From NCBI GenBank assembly GCA_015067435.1, contig SVMM01000002.1, forward strand, positions 186,001-250,000: a DNA stretch of 64,000 nt, given 5' to 3'. The stretch is from Oscillospiraceae bacterium. GTDB lineage: Bacteria > Bacillota > Clostridia > Oscillospirales > Oscillospiraceae. Numbering within the stretch: position 1 is the stretch's first letter; each line of letters opens with the position of its first letter. This document shows positions 1 through 8,853 of the stretch, one piece after another. The position numbers and the translations under genes are program-made. The notes under the pieces are model-generated. The model saw only the letters and a program-made list of their open reading frames with translations. It had not been told where the DNA came from and searched no databases.

Positions 1-2
1 AA

Positions 3-665
3 GCCCAGATAATCCGCCGAAACCAGCGAATACTCGGTAAAGGCGCGTTTCCCCTCGAAGGCGCGGCGGTGCGTTACGCCGTGCAAATGTCCGTAATAAC
101 AGCGTTCCGCGTGCCAGCGGTCGATCAGCTCCAGCAGCTCAGGGCATTGGTAGCCCTGATAGATCGGCGGATAGTGGAGGAAGCACAGAATGCGCCTCCC
201 CTCCGCCGCGCGGAACGACGCCTCCAGCCGCAGCGCCTCGCGCGCGAGCATCTTGCCCGTGTGCGTTCCCGCGGCGTCCTCCTCGTAAAACCAGCCGCGC
301 GTGCCGCAGATCGCGCAGTCCCCGTAAAAAAAGCAGTTGTTGTGCAGGATGTCCAGCGTGGTAAAGCCGTTCTCGGCGAAAAAGCTCTTCATTTTGGTCG
401 CAGTCGTCCACCAGTAGTCGTGGTTCCCCTTGAGCAGCAGCTTTTTGCCCGGCAGCGCGTCAATAAAGGCAAAGTCCGCCAGCGCGCCGGACAGTGACAT
501 GCCCCATGACGTATCGCCGCAGAGCACCGTCACGTCGTCGTCGCGCAGCGCGGAAAACGCCTTGCGCGTCCGCTCCACGTGATTTGCCCATTTTTCGCCG
601 AAGACGTCCATCGGCTTCTCGCCCGTCAGCGACAGATGCAGGTCGCCGATCACATAGAGCGCCAT
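3..665 (-). CDS. Metallophosphoesterase, 3' end cut by window edge
   Basis: This is a calcineurin-like phosphoesterase of the COG1768 type found in Clostridia; its substrate is unknown. The N-terminal 221 codons are visible and the C-terminus lies left of the window. The metal-binding blocks appear in order: GDLHLS near residue 7, a GDTSWG block near 55, GNHDYWW near 81, HYPP near 160 and GHLHG near 190. The gene starts 12 bases after addA and is read the same way, so it should be the third gene of the addBA operon. The family call is firm; a DNA- or nucleotide-directed role is only inferred from the neighbours. Confidence 0.85.
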   Translation of the reverse strand, partial: MALYVIGDLHLSLTGEKPMDVFGEKWANHVERTRKAFSALRDDDVTVLCGDTSWGMSLSGALADFAFIDALPGKKLLLKGNHDYWWTTATKMKSFFAENGFTTLDILHNNCFFYGDCAICGTRGWFYEEDAAGTHTGKMLAREALRLEASFRAAEGRRILCFLHYPPIYQGYQCPELLELIDRWHAERCYYGHLHGVTHRRAFEGKRAFTEYSLVSADYLG

Positions 666-677
666 ATCGTTTCCTCC

Positions 678-3600
678 TCAAAGGCACACAGTCTCGCCGG
701 TCGCGAAGAAATAGAGCAGCTTTTCCCGCACGGGCTTTTCCATGATGCGCTCCAGCGCGGCGGCATAGGCGTCCAGCTGCGGCGCGTAGTGCGCGGCGCG
801 CTCCCGCGTCTCCGATTCCGTGATGCGGTCGGTCTTGAAGTCCAGCACCGTCAGCGCGCCGTCCTCCTCGAAAAAGCAGTCCACCACGCCCTGCAGCAGC
901 ACGCGGTCCCCCTCGTCGATCCGCTCGTCGTAAGCATGCGCGCTCGCGAGCAGCGAAAAGCGGTACTCGCGCTCCACATGCGCGCTCCGCCGGATGCGTT
1001 CGGCAACGCCGCTCTGCAAAAACCTTGCGATCATGCGCGCATCCGCGCCGCGCGCCTGCTCCTCGGTCAAAAGCCTCCGCGCAAGCAGCCCTTCGATCTG
1101 CGCGCGCACATGCGCCTCGTCCCTGCCGCCGAAGTCGAGGTACTGCATCACCAGATGGATCGCCGTGCCGCGCTCCGCGCCGGAAAGCAGCTTTTCGCCC
1201 TCCAGAAAGCGCGGCCGCACCAGACTGCGCAGGCGCGGCGGCAGCTTGGCGTTCTCCGCGATCTCGCTGTCGACCGACCTGCCCTTGAGCTGCGTCGCCG
1301 TCAGCTTCGCGCTCATCTCCGTTGCCGCGGCGTGCGGGTATGTCCATGTCAGCACCGCCGGGTCCATGGTAAGCTCGCCGCCCCGCGTTTCCTGTGCGGG
1401 ACTTTCTCCCGTCTGTGTCTCTTCCTCGGCATCGCCGAACGTATTATGCACGCTCACCAGCCATGGCGAATCGTCCGCAATGACGAGCCGCGGCGTATCC
1501 GCACCGGCCAGCGCGCGCAGCTCCTCCGCCTCCGGTCGGCACAGCAGCGGCAGCATGACCCAGTCGCCGAGGCATCTGCCCTCGTCCACCGACTCCGGCA
1601 GCGCGGGGCAGGACGCCGTGACGAGCAGGTCGGATACGCGCTTTGCCGCGTTCGCCTGCGTATGCACCATGACCAGCTTCTCCTTTGCGCGCGTCATGGC
1701 GACATAGAGGAGCCGCAGCTCCTCCGCTTTCGCCTCCCGCCGCAGCGTGCGCTCGATCGCCTGCCGCGCCACGGTCGCATAGCGGATGCGCCGCTTGATA
1801 TCGACGCATTCGGGGCCGATGCCGAGTCTGGAATGTACCAGCACCGAGCCCGTAAAGTCCATGTTGTTGAACGCCTTGGCAAGGTCTGCGAGGATCACCA
1901 CGGGGAATTCCAGCCCCTTGGACTTGTGGATGCTCATGATCCGCACGCCGGCGCTCCCGCCCGCGCCCCGCGCCGGCTCCTGCGCGCCGGATTCGCGCAG
2001 CTGCCGGACGTGCGTCACAAAGTCGAACAGTCCGCGTCTGCCGGTGCTCTCGAAGCCCTCGGCAAGCGTGAAAAGCGCCAGCAGGTTTTCCCTGCGCTCC
2101 TCGCCGTCCGGCATCGCGCCGAAGATGCCCAGCACGTTGCAGCGCTCGTAGAGCAGCGCCAGCAGGCGGCACACGCTCATGGTCTGCGCGGCGGCGCGCA
2201 GCTCGCGCAGCGTCGATAAAAACCGATCCGTGTCCTCCGCTTCGCCGCAGAGCAGCGCGTCGTAGAAGTCGCCGTCGCGCTTCGCGGCGCGCAGCAGCGC
2301 CAGCCGGTCGGCGCTGAAGCTGAACAGCGGCGAGCGCAGCACGGAGATCAGCGGCACGTCCTGCCGCGGATTGTCGATCACGCAGAGCATGGCGAAAACG
2401 GTCGCGACCTCCGCGGTGGAAAACCACTCCCCCTCCGCGCCGGCGCTCAGCGCGAGACCCTGCCGCGCCAGCGCGCGGCGGTAGTCCGCGATGCGGGCGC
2501 GCGGCGAGCGCATCAGGATGACGATATCCTCCTCCCGTGCGTCGCGCGGCTGATGCGTTTCGGCGTCGGTGACGGCGTAACCGCCGTCCAGCAGCGTGCG
2601 GATATAGCGCGCGACGAAGGCGGCCTCCGCCTCCGAGGCGCGGACGCGCTCCCCGTCCTCCCGCCGTTCGACGTTCAGCAGATGGAACTCCGTCCGGCAG
2701 TCGTCGCGCGCCGGATACTCCGCGCCGGGGTACAGCGCCTCGTCCTTTCCGTACTCCAGCTCTCCCATCTCGACGGAAAGAATGTTGGAAAAAACGAAAT
2801 TCGCGGCGTCCAGCACCTCGCGGCGCGAACGGAAATTGCGCGAGAGGATCAGCTTGGCGCTCTCGCCCTCCGGCGCGTTCTCAGCGTGCGGATAGCGGTT
2901 GTAGCGGTCGAGAAAGATCGTCGGGTCGGCGAGGCGGAAGCGGTAGATGCTCTGCTTGACGTCGCCGACGGTGAACAGGTTCCTCCCATCCCGCGAAACC
3001 GCCTCAAAGATGCGGTTCTGCACCTCGTTGGCGTCCTGATACTCGTCCACCATGATCTCGCGGTAGCGCGCCGCGACGGTACGCGCCAGCTCCGTCGGGC
3101 GCCCGTCCGCGTCGATCAGCAGGCGGATCGCCTCATGCTCCTGATCGGAGAAATCCGCGACGTTGCGCCTGCGCTTCTCCCGCTGATATTCCCGCGAGAA
3201 TTCTCCGGTCAGCCGCAGCAGCGCCAGCATCGCCGGCGCCATGGCGCGCAGATCGTCCGCCGCCTCGGCGGCGGAGGCGGTGAACCATGCGTCCAGCTTG
3301 CCGAGGGACGCCTTGCAGCTGTCCCAGAGGTTCTTCATGCGCGTCTTGAGCGTCAAGTCATCCGCCTTGCGCGCCCCGGTCAAACGCGGGAATACAACAA
3401 GGCTGCTCCGCGCCTCGTCCCAGCCGCGCTCCGCGGCCTTTGCAAGATCGCGCAGTCTGCCGGCAACGGTCAGGAAATCCGGCGCGTAGGTCTTTTGCAG
3501 CGTCTCGCTGTCGGCCATCTGCGCCGCGCTGTCCTCCAAAAGCGCCGCCCAGTGCAGCGCCTTGGCGCGCAGCGCGTCCAGCAGCAGCCTGCCGCCGTCC

Positions 3601-4247
3601 GTGTCGTCGATGCGCTCCGGCACGCTTTCCCAGCGCTTTTCCTGCGCCAAAAGCCACCGCTCGGGGTACGCCTGCGCCTGCACTCTGCCGTGCAGCTCCG
3701 TCACCAGCGCCGCGAGCGCGCGGTCGTCGCGGCCCGCGCCGAGCGTATCCGCCAGCAGCGTGCCTCCGTCGTCCGGCGCAAGCCCCTCGTAAAACGCGTC
3801 CAGCGTGCGCGACAGCACGCGCGTGCGCAGCGTCTCCGCCTCCTGCTCGTCCAGCACGCGGAAGTCCGGGCGGAGCGTGCGGTGTCTGTCGTCCTCGCCG
3901 AGCAAATGGCAGTTCTCGCGCAGCAGCGCGGTGCAGAACGCGTCCACCGTCTTGATGTCCGCGCGGTATACGCGCAGCAGCTGCCGCTGCAGGTGCGCGT
4001 TGCGGGGATCGGCCTGCATGCGCTCCGAAAGCGCGGCGGCGATCTTGCCGCGCAGCTCCGCCGCCGCGGCGCGGGTGTATGTAATGACGAGGAACTCGTC
4101 CAGATTCGCGCCCTCGTTTTCCACGTAGGAGAACAGGCGCTCCACCAGCACGCGCGTCTTGCCGGAGCCCGCCGCGGCGGAGACCAGCAGCCCTCTCCCG
4201 CGGCTCTCCACCGCCGCGCGCTGCTGTTCGGTCAGCTTGTCAGCCAT
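678..4247 (-). CDS. addA: ATP-dependent helicase/nuclease subunit A (AddA)
   Basis: AddA is the UvrD-like helicase and RecB-type nuclease subunit of the AddAB double-strand-break repair enzyme, acting in the cytoplasm on DNA ends. The 1189-residue protein has a Walker A block AAAGSGKT (residues 24-31), a Walker B block with VDEYQDANEVQN in the middle, helicase motifs further on, and a C-terminal nuclease core VLDFKTD about 60 residues from the end, so both activities look intact. The ATG at 4247 overlaps the addB stop by 8 bases, which suggests translational coupling. An upstream in-frame extension exists in this reading frame but lies wholly inside addB and is not the start. Confidence 0.97.
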   Translation of the reverse strand: MADKLTEQQRAAVESRGRGLLVSAAAGSGKTRVLVERLFSYVENEGANLDEFLVITYTRAAAAELRGKIAAALSERMQADPRNAHLQRQLLRVYRADIKTVDAFCTALLRENCHLLGEDDRHRTLRPDFRVLDEQEAETLRTRVLSRTLDAFYEGLAPDDGGTLLADTLGAGRDDRALAALVTELHGRVQAQAYPERWLLAQEKRWESVPERIDDTDGGRLLLDALRAKALHWAALLEDSAAQMADSETLQKTYAPDFLTVAGRLRDLAKAAERGWDEARSSLVVFPRLTGARKADDLTLKTRMKNLWDSCKASLGKLDAWFTASAAEAADDLRAMAPAMLALLRLTGEFSREYQREKRRRNVADFSDQEHEAIRLLIDADGRPTELARTVAARYREIMVDEYQDANEVQNRIFEAVSRDGRNLFTVGDVKQSIYRFRLADPTIFLDRYNRYPHAENAPEGESAKLILSRNFRSRREVLDAANFVFSNILSVEMGELEYGKDEALYPGAEYPARDDCRTEFHLLNVERREDGERVRASEAEAAFVARYIRTLLDGGYAVTDAETHQPRDAREEDIVILMRSPRARIADYRRALARQGLALSAGAEGEWFSTAEVATVFAMLCVIDNPRQDVPLISVLRSPLFSFSADRLALLRAAKRDGDFYDALLCGEAEDTDRFLSTLRELRAAAQTMSVCRLLALLYERCNVLGIFGAMPDGEERRENLLALFTLAEGFESTGRRGLFDFVTHVRQLRESGAQEPARGAGGSAGVRIMSIHKSKGLEFPVVILADLAKAFNNMDFTGSVLVHSRLGIGPECVDIKRRIRYATVARQAIERTLRREAKAEELRLLYVAMTRAKEKLVMVHTQANAAKRVSDLLVTASCPALPESVDEGRCLGDWVMLPLLCRPEAEELRALAGADTPRLVIADDSPWLVSVHNTFGDAEEETQTGESPAQETRGGELTMDPAVLTWTYPHAAATEMSAKLTATQLKGRSVDSEIAENAKLPPRLRSLVRPRFLEGEKLLSGAERGTAIHLVMQYLDFGGRDEAHVRAQIEGLLARRLLTEEQARGADARMIARFLQSGVAERIRRSAHVEREYRFSLLASAHAYDERIDEGDRVLLQGVVDCFFEEDGALTVLDFKTDRITESETRERAAHYAPQLDAYAAALERIMEKPVREKLLYFFATGETVCL

Positions 4248-7200
4248 CGGACGCCGCCCCCTCTCCGTCGATCGCCGCGTCCACGGCGCCCCAGAATTCG
4301 TCCTCGCCCGTTCTCGCCAGATAGGTGTACCGGTCGCTGCCGCGTCCCGGCTCGAAGTGGCACGCGGCGGCGTAGGGGCAGTAGGTGCACGCCGTCTCCT
4401 GCGGCGTGCGCGCAAAGGGATCAGCGTCGATGTTGCCGCTCTCGGTCTCGCGCCAGATGTCGCGCAGCAGGCGGTCGACGTAGCGTGAGAGCTTGCCGAG
4501 CTGCTCCGCCGTCGCGAGGCTGCCGCGGATCGTGTGATTGCCGTCCTTGTCTGTCTTGACCGAGATCGGCAGGCGCTGCGGCTCCTCCAGCGCGCTGTGC
4601 TCCATGGCGCGCAGCACGTCGTCGTCGCCGAGGACCATGCCGCCGCGGCGCAGCGCCTTCCCCATCTCGCGGCGCAGCGTCTCGTCGTCCGTATCGCGCG
4701 GCAGACGCAGGATCGCGTCCCGCGCCGGCGTATAGAGCACGCCCGCGGGTACGATCTCGTGCCCGCCGAACAGCTCGCGCCCCTCCCGCTCCAGCGCAAA
4801 GAGGTACAAAAGCATCTGCAAGCCGAGGCCGTGGCGCAGCTCGGCAAGGTCGAAGCTCTTTTTCCCGGTCTTGTAGTCCACCACGCGCAGATAGAGCTTT
4901 CCGTTCCGCAGCCAGCCGTCCACACGGTCGACCTGGCCGACGACGCGCAGCTCGCCCGTCTCCTCGCGAATGGTGATCGCCGGCAGCTGCCCGTTCGGGC
5001 CGAAGGACAGCTCGAACGCCATGGGGACAAAATCGGAATCCCGCAGCTCCTCCGCCACCTCGTCCATGATCCGGTACGCCGATTCGCACAGTCGGCGGAA
5101 GAGATAGCGGAAGCGCGCCGTCTTTTCCGGCAGCTCCGGCAGCTCGCGGGCAATGTACGCGTCGATCGAGCGCTTCGTCAGCCGGTGGAGCTGCGCCTTG
5201 TCGAGCGCCTTGAGCCCGCCCGCCTCGTCCGCCGCGCGCAGCGTATGCTCCATGACGGCGTGGATGAAGGTTCCCATCTGCGGCGCGTCGAAGCCCGCGG
5301 CTGCGCGCTGCTTTGCCCGCAGGCCATACTGCATGAAGTACGCAAAATGGCAGGATCGCGCCTTGTCCATCCGCGAGGCGGAGAGCGTGATGCTGCGCCC
5401 GTACAGGGAGTGCACCGCCGCCGCGCCCAGCCGGCCTCGCGTATAGAGCGATGCGTCGCGCATGGCGTCCAGCTTGCCGCGCAGCGCCCCATTTTCTTCC
5501 AACATCCGCCACACCGTGCCGTCCATATGCGCGCCGGCATACTCCAGCGCAGGCTGAATCGCCGACAGGCGATACGCCTTGTCAGCATTGTCTTTTTCAA
5601 TCGTTACGGCGGGGCAAAGCGTGCGGATACGCCCCACGACAAAGGACGGGCGCAACTCCGCGCCGCCCGCGTCGGACAAGGGGTAGGAGACATACAGCTT
5701 CTCCGTCGGCTGCGCCAGCGCGGCGTAGAGGTTTTGCAGCTCCAGATGGAACGCCGCCATGCCGTACGGGGCGAGGCGGATATCCCGCTCCTCCAGCGCG
5801 AGCCGGTCCTCCTCGCGCAGCACGCCGCCGCCATGCTCCACGGCGGGCAGAACACCGTCGTTCGCGCCGAGGATAAACAGCGCACGCACGGTGTGGCGGT
5901 CGTTGCGCGTCATTTCGGAAAAGCTCACGCGGTCCAGCGCCGCGGGTATGGTGCCGACGCTGTACTGCGTCAGGATCAGGCGCATCAGCCGCGCAAATTC
6001 ATCGCCGTCGAGCACGGCGTCGTCCAGGATCTCCACAAACTGATCCATGACGCCGCACAGGATCGTCCAGAGCTGCGCGGTTTCGTCAGCGCGCTGCGTT
6101 TCCCCTGCGGCAAAGAGGCTTGCCGTCTGCTCCTCAAGCGTCTGCGGCAGCCGGATGGCTTCCAGATAGTCGTAAAGCGCGCGAACCTTCTCCCGCGCCG
6201 TGGTTCCGGCGCGCAGAGCGTCATGCAGCGCCGCGAACGGCGCGCGGACGCGCTCCCGCAGGGCGTTCACCGTCTCCAGGCGCGCGCGCGAGGCGTCGTC
6301 CCACGCCAAACCGTACCCATCCGGATGCGCCGTCCACGCGACGTCGCGCACCCACATGCCCCCGCGGATGTCCCAAGTCAGCACGTAGTTTTCCAGCACG
6401 TCGCACTCGTCGGCATCGATCCCCGCCAGCCCGGTCTTGAGGCAGCGGAACACGTCCTCATACTCAAATCCGCCCGTGACCGCGTCCAGCGCGCCGAGCA
6501 GCAGCGCGGTGAGCGGCTGGTTGAGAACGTCGCTGCGGTGGGCGCGGTAAAGCGGTATCCCATAACGGTCGAACACCGTTTCCAGCGTCGCCTCGTAGTC
6601 CGACAGGCTGCGCGCGGTGACGGTGATATCCCGGAAACGGAACCCCTCCTCGCGGACAAGGCGCAGGATCTCCGCCGCCGTCCGTTCCGCCTCGGCATAG
6701 GCGTCCTCGGATTCCAGCAGGCGGATCGAACCGCCCGCCCCCCTCCATTCGGCACGGTCGCCGAAGAAATGGCTCTCCACATGATCCAGCTCGGTCTCCG
6801 CGTCGCTCTGGCGCAGCGTGTCGGTCTCGCAGGGGACGCCGGCATCCTTCGCCAGCGCAGCCAATTGCTCGCGCACACGCAGGCTCTCGCAGAACAGCTC
6901 GCGGTCGCTCGCGTCGCCCAGCAGCGTGATCGTCACGCTCGCCGCCCTTTGCAGCATGATGCGCAGGATGCGAAGCTCCCGCCCGGTAAAGTACGAAAAA
7001 CCGTCGATATAAATATCTTTTCCGTCGATATAACGGGATTCCTCCAGGTTGTCCTCCAGTTTTTCCAGCCGGTCGCGCGCGTCGAAGCCGTCCCGGTGCA
7101 GCTTTGCCAGATACACGCCGTAGATCAGCGCGATATCCCGCAGCTTCTCTCCCGTCTCGCCGGGGATCGTCTCCACGCGCTCCGCGAGCGTCTCCGGCGC

Positions 7201-7599
7201 GACAGCGTAGGCGATCAGCTCCTCCATGACGGCGAGCAGCCCCTCCAGAAAGGCGCTCCGCTGCGAGGGGCGGGCGTAGACTTTGAGCGCCGGCGCAAGC
7301 TCCTGCAGCGCGCGCTGCAGCGTGAGCAGCTTGCCGCCGTTGTCGAGCGTCACATCCGCGCTGCCTCCGGTGAGCGACAGCACGCGCGCGGCAAGCAGCT
7401 TGAACGTCAGCACCTCGGCGTGGCGGCTCGCCGTATCGCCGCAGACGCTGCAAATATCCACCTCGGCGACATGGGAAGCATGCTCCGGCACCAGCAGGAT
7501 CTGCCGGCGCTCGCCGCGGTCGCGCCCGCTGCGCGCGATCTCCATCAGCACGCGCTCCGATTTACCCGTGCGCGCGCGTCCCATCAACAGCCGCAGCAT
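4240..7599 (-). CDS. addB: ATP-dependent nuclease subunit B (AddB)
   Basis: AddB is the partner of AddA. The 1119-residue product has an N-terminal P-loop GRARTGKS (residues 7-14). Its C-terminal RecB-type nuclease contains VVDYKTGK, and an iron-sulfur staple is formed by a Cys in the SCHF segment plus the Cys of CTYCPYAAAC near the C-terminus. I chose the ATG at 7599 because AGAAGGGGGG lies just before it. An ATG at 7623 overlaps the predicted transcription start and has no ribosome-binding site. It is the first gene of the addB-addA-phosphoesterase operon, with a promoter at 7627-7655. Confidence 0.96.
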   Translation of the reverse strand: MLRLLMGRARTGKSERVLMEIARSGRDRGERRQILLVPEHASHVAEVDICSVCGDTASRHAEVLTFKLLAARVLSLTGGSADVTLDNGGKLLTLQRALQELAPALKVYARPSQRSAFLEGLLAVMEELIAYAVAPETLAERVETIPGETGEKLRDIALIYGVYLAKLHRDGFDARDRLEKLEDNLEESRYIDGKDIYIDGFSYFTGRELRILRIMLQRAASVTITLLGDASDRELFCESLRVREQLAALAKDAGVPCETDTLRQSDAETELDHVESHFFGDRAEWRGAGGSIRLLESEDAYAEAERTAAEILRLVREEGFRFRDITVTARSLSDYEATLETVFDRYGIPLYRAHRSDVLNQPLTALLLGALDAVTGGFEYEDVFRCLKTGLAGIDADECDVLENYVLTWDIRGGMWVRDVAWTAHPDGYGLAWDDASRARLETVNALRERVRAPFAALHDALRAGTTAREKVRALYDYLEAIRLPQTLEEQTASLFAAGETQRADETAQLWTILCGVMDQFVEILDDAVLDGDEFARLMRLILTQYSVGTIPAALDRVSFSEMTRNDRHTVRALFILGANDGVLPAVEHGGGVLREEDRLALEERDIRLAPYGMAAFHLELQNLYAALAQPTEKLYVSYPLSDAGGAELRPSFVVGRIRTLCPAVTIEKDNADKAYRLSAIQPALEYAGAHMDGTVWRMLEENGALRGKLDAMRDASLYTRGRLGAAAVHSLYGRSITLSASRMDKARSCHFAYFMQYGLRAKQRAAAGFDAPQMGTFIHAVMEHTLRAADEAGGLKALDKAQLHRLTKRSIDAYIARELPELPEKTARFRYLFRRLCESAYRIMDEVAEELRDSDFVPMAFELSFGPNGQLPAITIREETGELRVVGQVDRVDGWLRNGKLYLRVVDYKTGKKSFDLAELRHGLGLQMLLYLFALEREGRELFGGHEIVPAGVLYTPARDAILRLPRDTDDETLRREMGKALRRGGMVLGDDDVLRAMEHSALEEPQRLPISVKTDKDGNHTIRGSLATAEQLGKLSRYVDRLLRDIWRETESGNIDADPFARTPQETACTYCPYAAACHFEPGRGSDRYTYLARTGEDEFWGAVDAAIDGEGAASDG

Positions 7600-7626
7600 A
7601 CGTCCCGCCCCCCTTCTTCGCATACC

Positions 7627-7655
7627 AGTTTACCACACTCCGCACCGCCGTGCAA
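7627..7655 (-). promoter_or_regulatory. Sigma-A promoter of the addBA operon
   Basis: On the minus strand TTGCAC and TAAACT are separated by 17 bases. Predicted transcription starts near 7620, about 20 bases before the chosen addB start. Confidence 0.65.
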
Positions 7656-7674
7656 CGAAAACGCGCGGCGCAGG

Positions 7675-7884
7675 TCAAAACAGATACTTAGACACCTGTT
7701 CCCACAGCCATGAGCGCAAAATGATCCCTTCGCCCGACGCGTCGGCGGTCAATATCCCGTCGCAAAGCGGGGAAAACGCCGTCGTCCACCACTGCGGCGT
7801 CCACCGCGGCGACGCGGCGCACCACAGGATCGTCACGATCACGCCGATCATTACGGAGATTTCCCATTTTTTGAAGTCCTTCAT
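7675..7884 (-). CDS. Small membrane protein resembling the two ends of SpoIIR
   Basis: This 69-residue protein starts with MKDFKKWE followed by one hydrophobic segment (about residues 10-24). It then has QWWTTAFSPLCDGI in the middle and ends with LWEQVSKYLF. Sporulation protein SpoIIR, which triggers SpoIIGA processing of pro-sigma-E, has a similar KKWE-plus-membrane start and a WWCVxFPPLC motif, but is usually 200 or more residues. Here only the ends seem to be present. The ATG at 7884 is preferred over one at 7896 because AAAGGA abuts the latter. It may be a decayed or miniature SpoIIR, or an unrelated protein with chance likeness. Confidence 0.5.
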   Translation of the reverse strand: MKDFKKWEISVMIGVIVTILWCAASPRWTPQWWTTAFSPLCDGILTADASGEGIILRSWLWEQVSKYLF

Positions 7885-7917
7885 GCTTTCGGCCATCCTT
7901 TATTGCGGTCCGGACGC

Positions 7918-7965
7918 AAAAAAGCCGTCCACACCGAGTATTGCTCTCAGTATGGACGGCTTTTT
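7918..7965 (-). terminator. Bidirectional terminator after ispE
   Basis: An 8-bp stem GCCGTCCA/TGGACGGC (7924-7931 with 7953-7960) is flanked by A and T runs on both sides. It can end ispE transcripts on the minus strand. Confidence 0.8.
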
Positions 7966-7971
7966 GATAAT

Positions 7972-8853
7972 TTAGACAAAACGCGTCAAAAAAGTGTCCT
8001 CGTAGTCTTCCGAAAGCTCGTCGTACGCGTCCTCCGCCGCAGCCTCGTCCTCAAAAAGCCCGAAGACGGTCGGTCCGGAGCCCGTCATGGCGGTCGCGCG
8101 CGCCCCCAGCTCGTGCAGGCGCCCCTTGATCGTAAACACCTCGGCATATTCCTGCGGAAGCACGGTTTCAAACACGTTCTTCACCCGCCGGAGCACGCCC
8201 TCGGCGTCGCCGCGGTGCAGCGCGTCCAGCATACCGCCCGTGTCGGGGCGGCTCCAAAGCTCCGCGACGCGGACGCGGGAAAAAAGCTCCGGCGTGGAGA
8301 TCGAAAACTCCGGCTTGCAGAGGACGACATGGAATTTCGGCGCCGCGCGCAGCGTGGTGAGGCGTTCGCCCCGTCCCTCCGCCAGCGCCGTTCCGCCGCG
8401 CAGGCAGTACGGCACGTCGCTCCCGACGCGCGTGCCGATGCGCTCCAGGTCCTCGCCCAGCAGCTCCGGCCGCAGGAGCTTTCGCAGCGCCCGCAGCGTC
8501 GCGGCGGCGTCCGAGCTGCCGCCCGCCATGCCCGCCTGCGCCGGAATGCGTTTGACGATGTCGATGTCCAGCCCGCAGGGCGCGACGCCCGCGCCGTCGA
8601 AAAACGCGCGCGCCGCCCGGACGGCAAGGTTGCTCTCGTCGCCGGGGATATCCCCGCAGCGGCAGACGATGCCGTCGCCGTCCGTCAGCGTGACCGTCAC
8701 GTCGTCGTGCAGCTCTATACTCTGCATGACCATTTGCAGGTCGTGATAGCCGTCGGGACGCTTGCGCAGAATGTCCAGCGTCAGGTTGAGCTTCGCAAAC
8801 GCCGGAAGCGTGAGCGTTTTCTGATTTAACGCGGGCAGCGTGACCCCGCTCAT
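7972..8853 (-). CDS. ispE: 4-diphosphocytidyl-2-C-methyl-D-erythritol kinase (IspE)
   Basis: IspE phosphorylates the 2-hydroxyl of CDP-methylerythritol in the MEP route to isoprenoid precursors. The 293-residue protein has the expected length and three GHMP-kinase blocks: AFAKLNLTLDI near residue 20, the ATP loop PAQAGMAGGSSDAA near 105, and TGSGPTVFGLF near 258. Its ATG overlaps the stop of the upstream DUF1015 gene by 4 bases, so the two are co-transcribed, with a terminator just downstream. Confidence 0.97.
   Translation of the reverse strand: MSGVTLPALNQKTLTLPAFAKLNLTLDILRKRPDGYHDLQMVMQSIELHDDVTVTLTDGDGIVCRCGDIPGDESNLAVRAARAFFDGAGVAPCGLDIDIVKRIPAQAGMAGGSSDAAATLRALRKLLRPELLGEDLERIGTRVGSDVPYCLRGGTALAEGRGERLTTLRAAPKFHVVLCKPEFSISTPELFSRVRVAELWSRPDTGGMLDALHRGDAEGVLRRVKNVFETVLPQEYAEVFTIKGRLHELGARATAMTGSGPTVFGLFEDEAAAEDAYDELSEDYEDTFLTRFV

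Noticed and set aside
579-4559. Long open frames on the plus strand across addA/addB (for example 579-2219, 2553-4559 and 4534-7713)
   Set aside because: They are antisense shadows of GC-rich coding DNA, rich in Arg/Ala/Pro/Leu with no domains or ribosome-binding sites; addA and addB have full motifs on the other strand.
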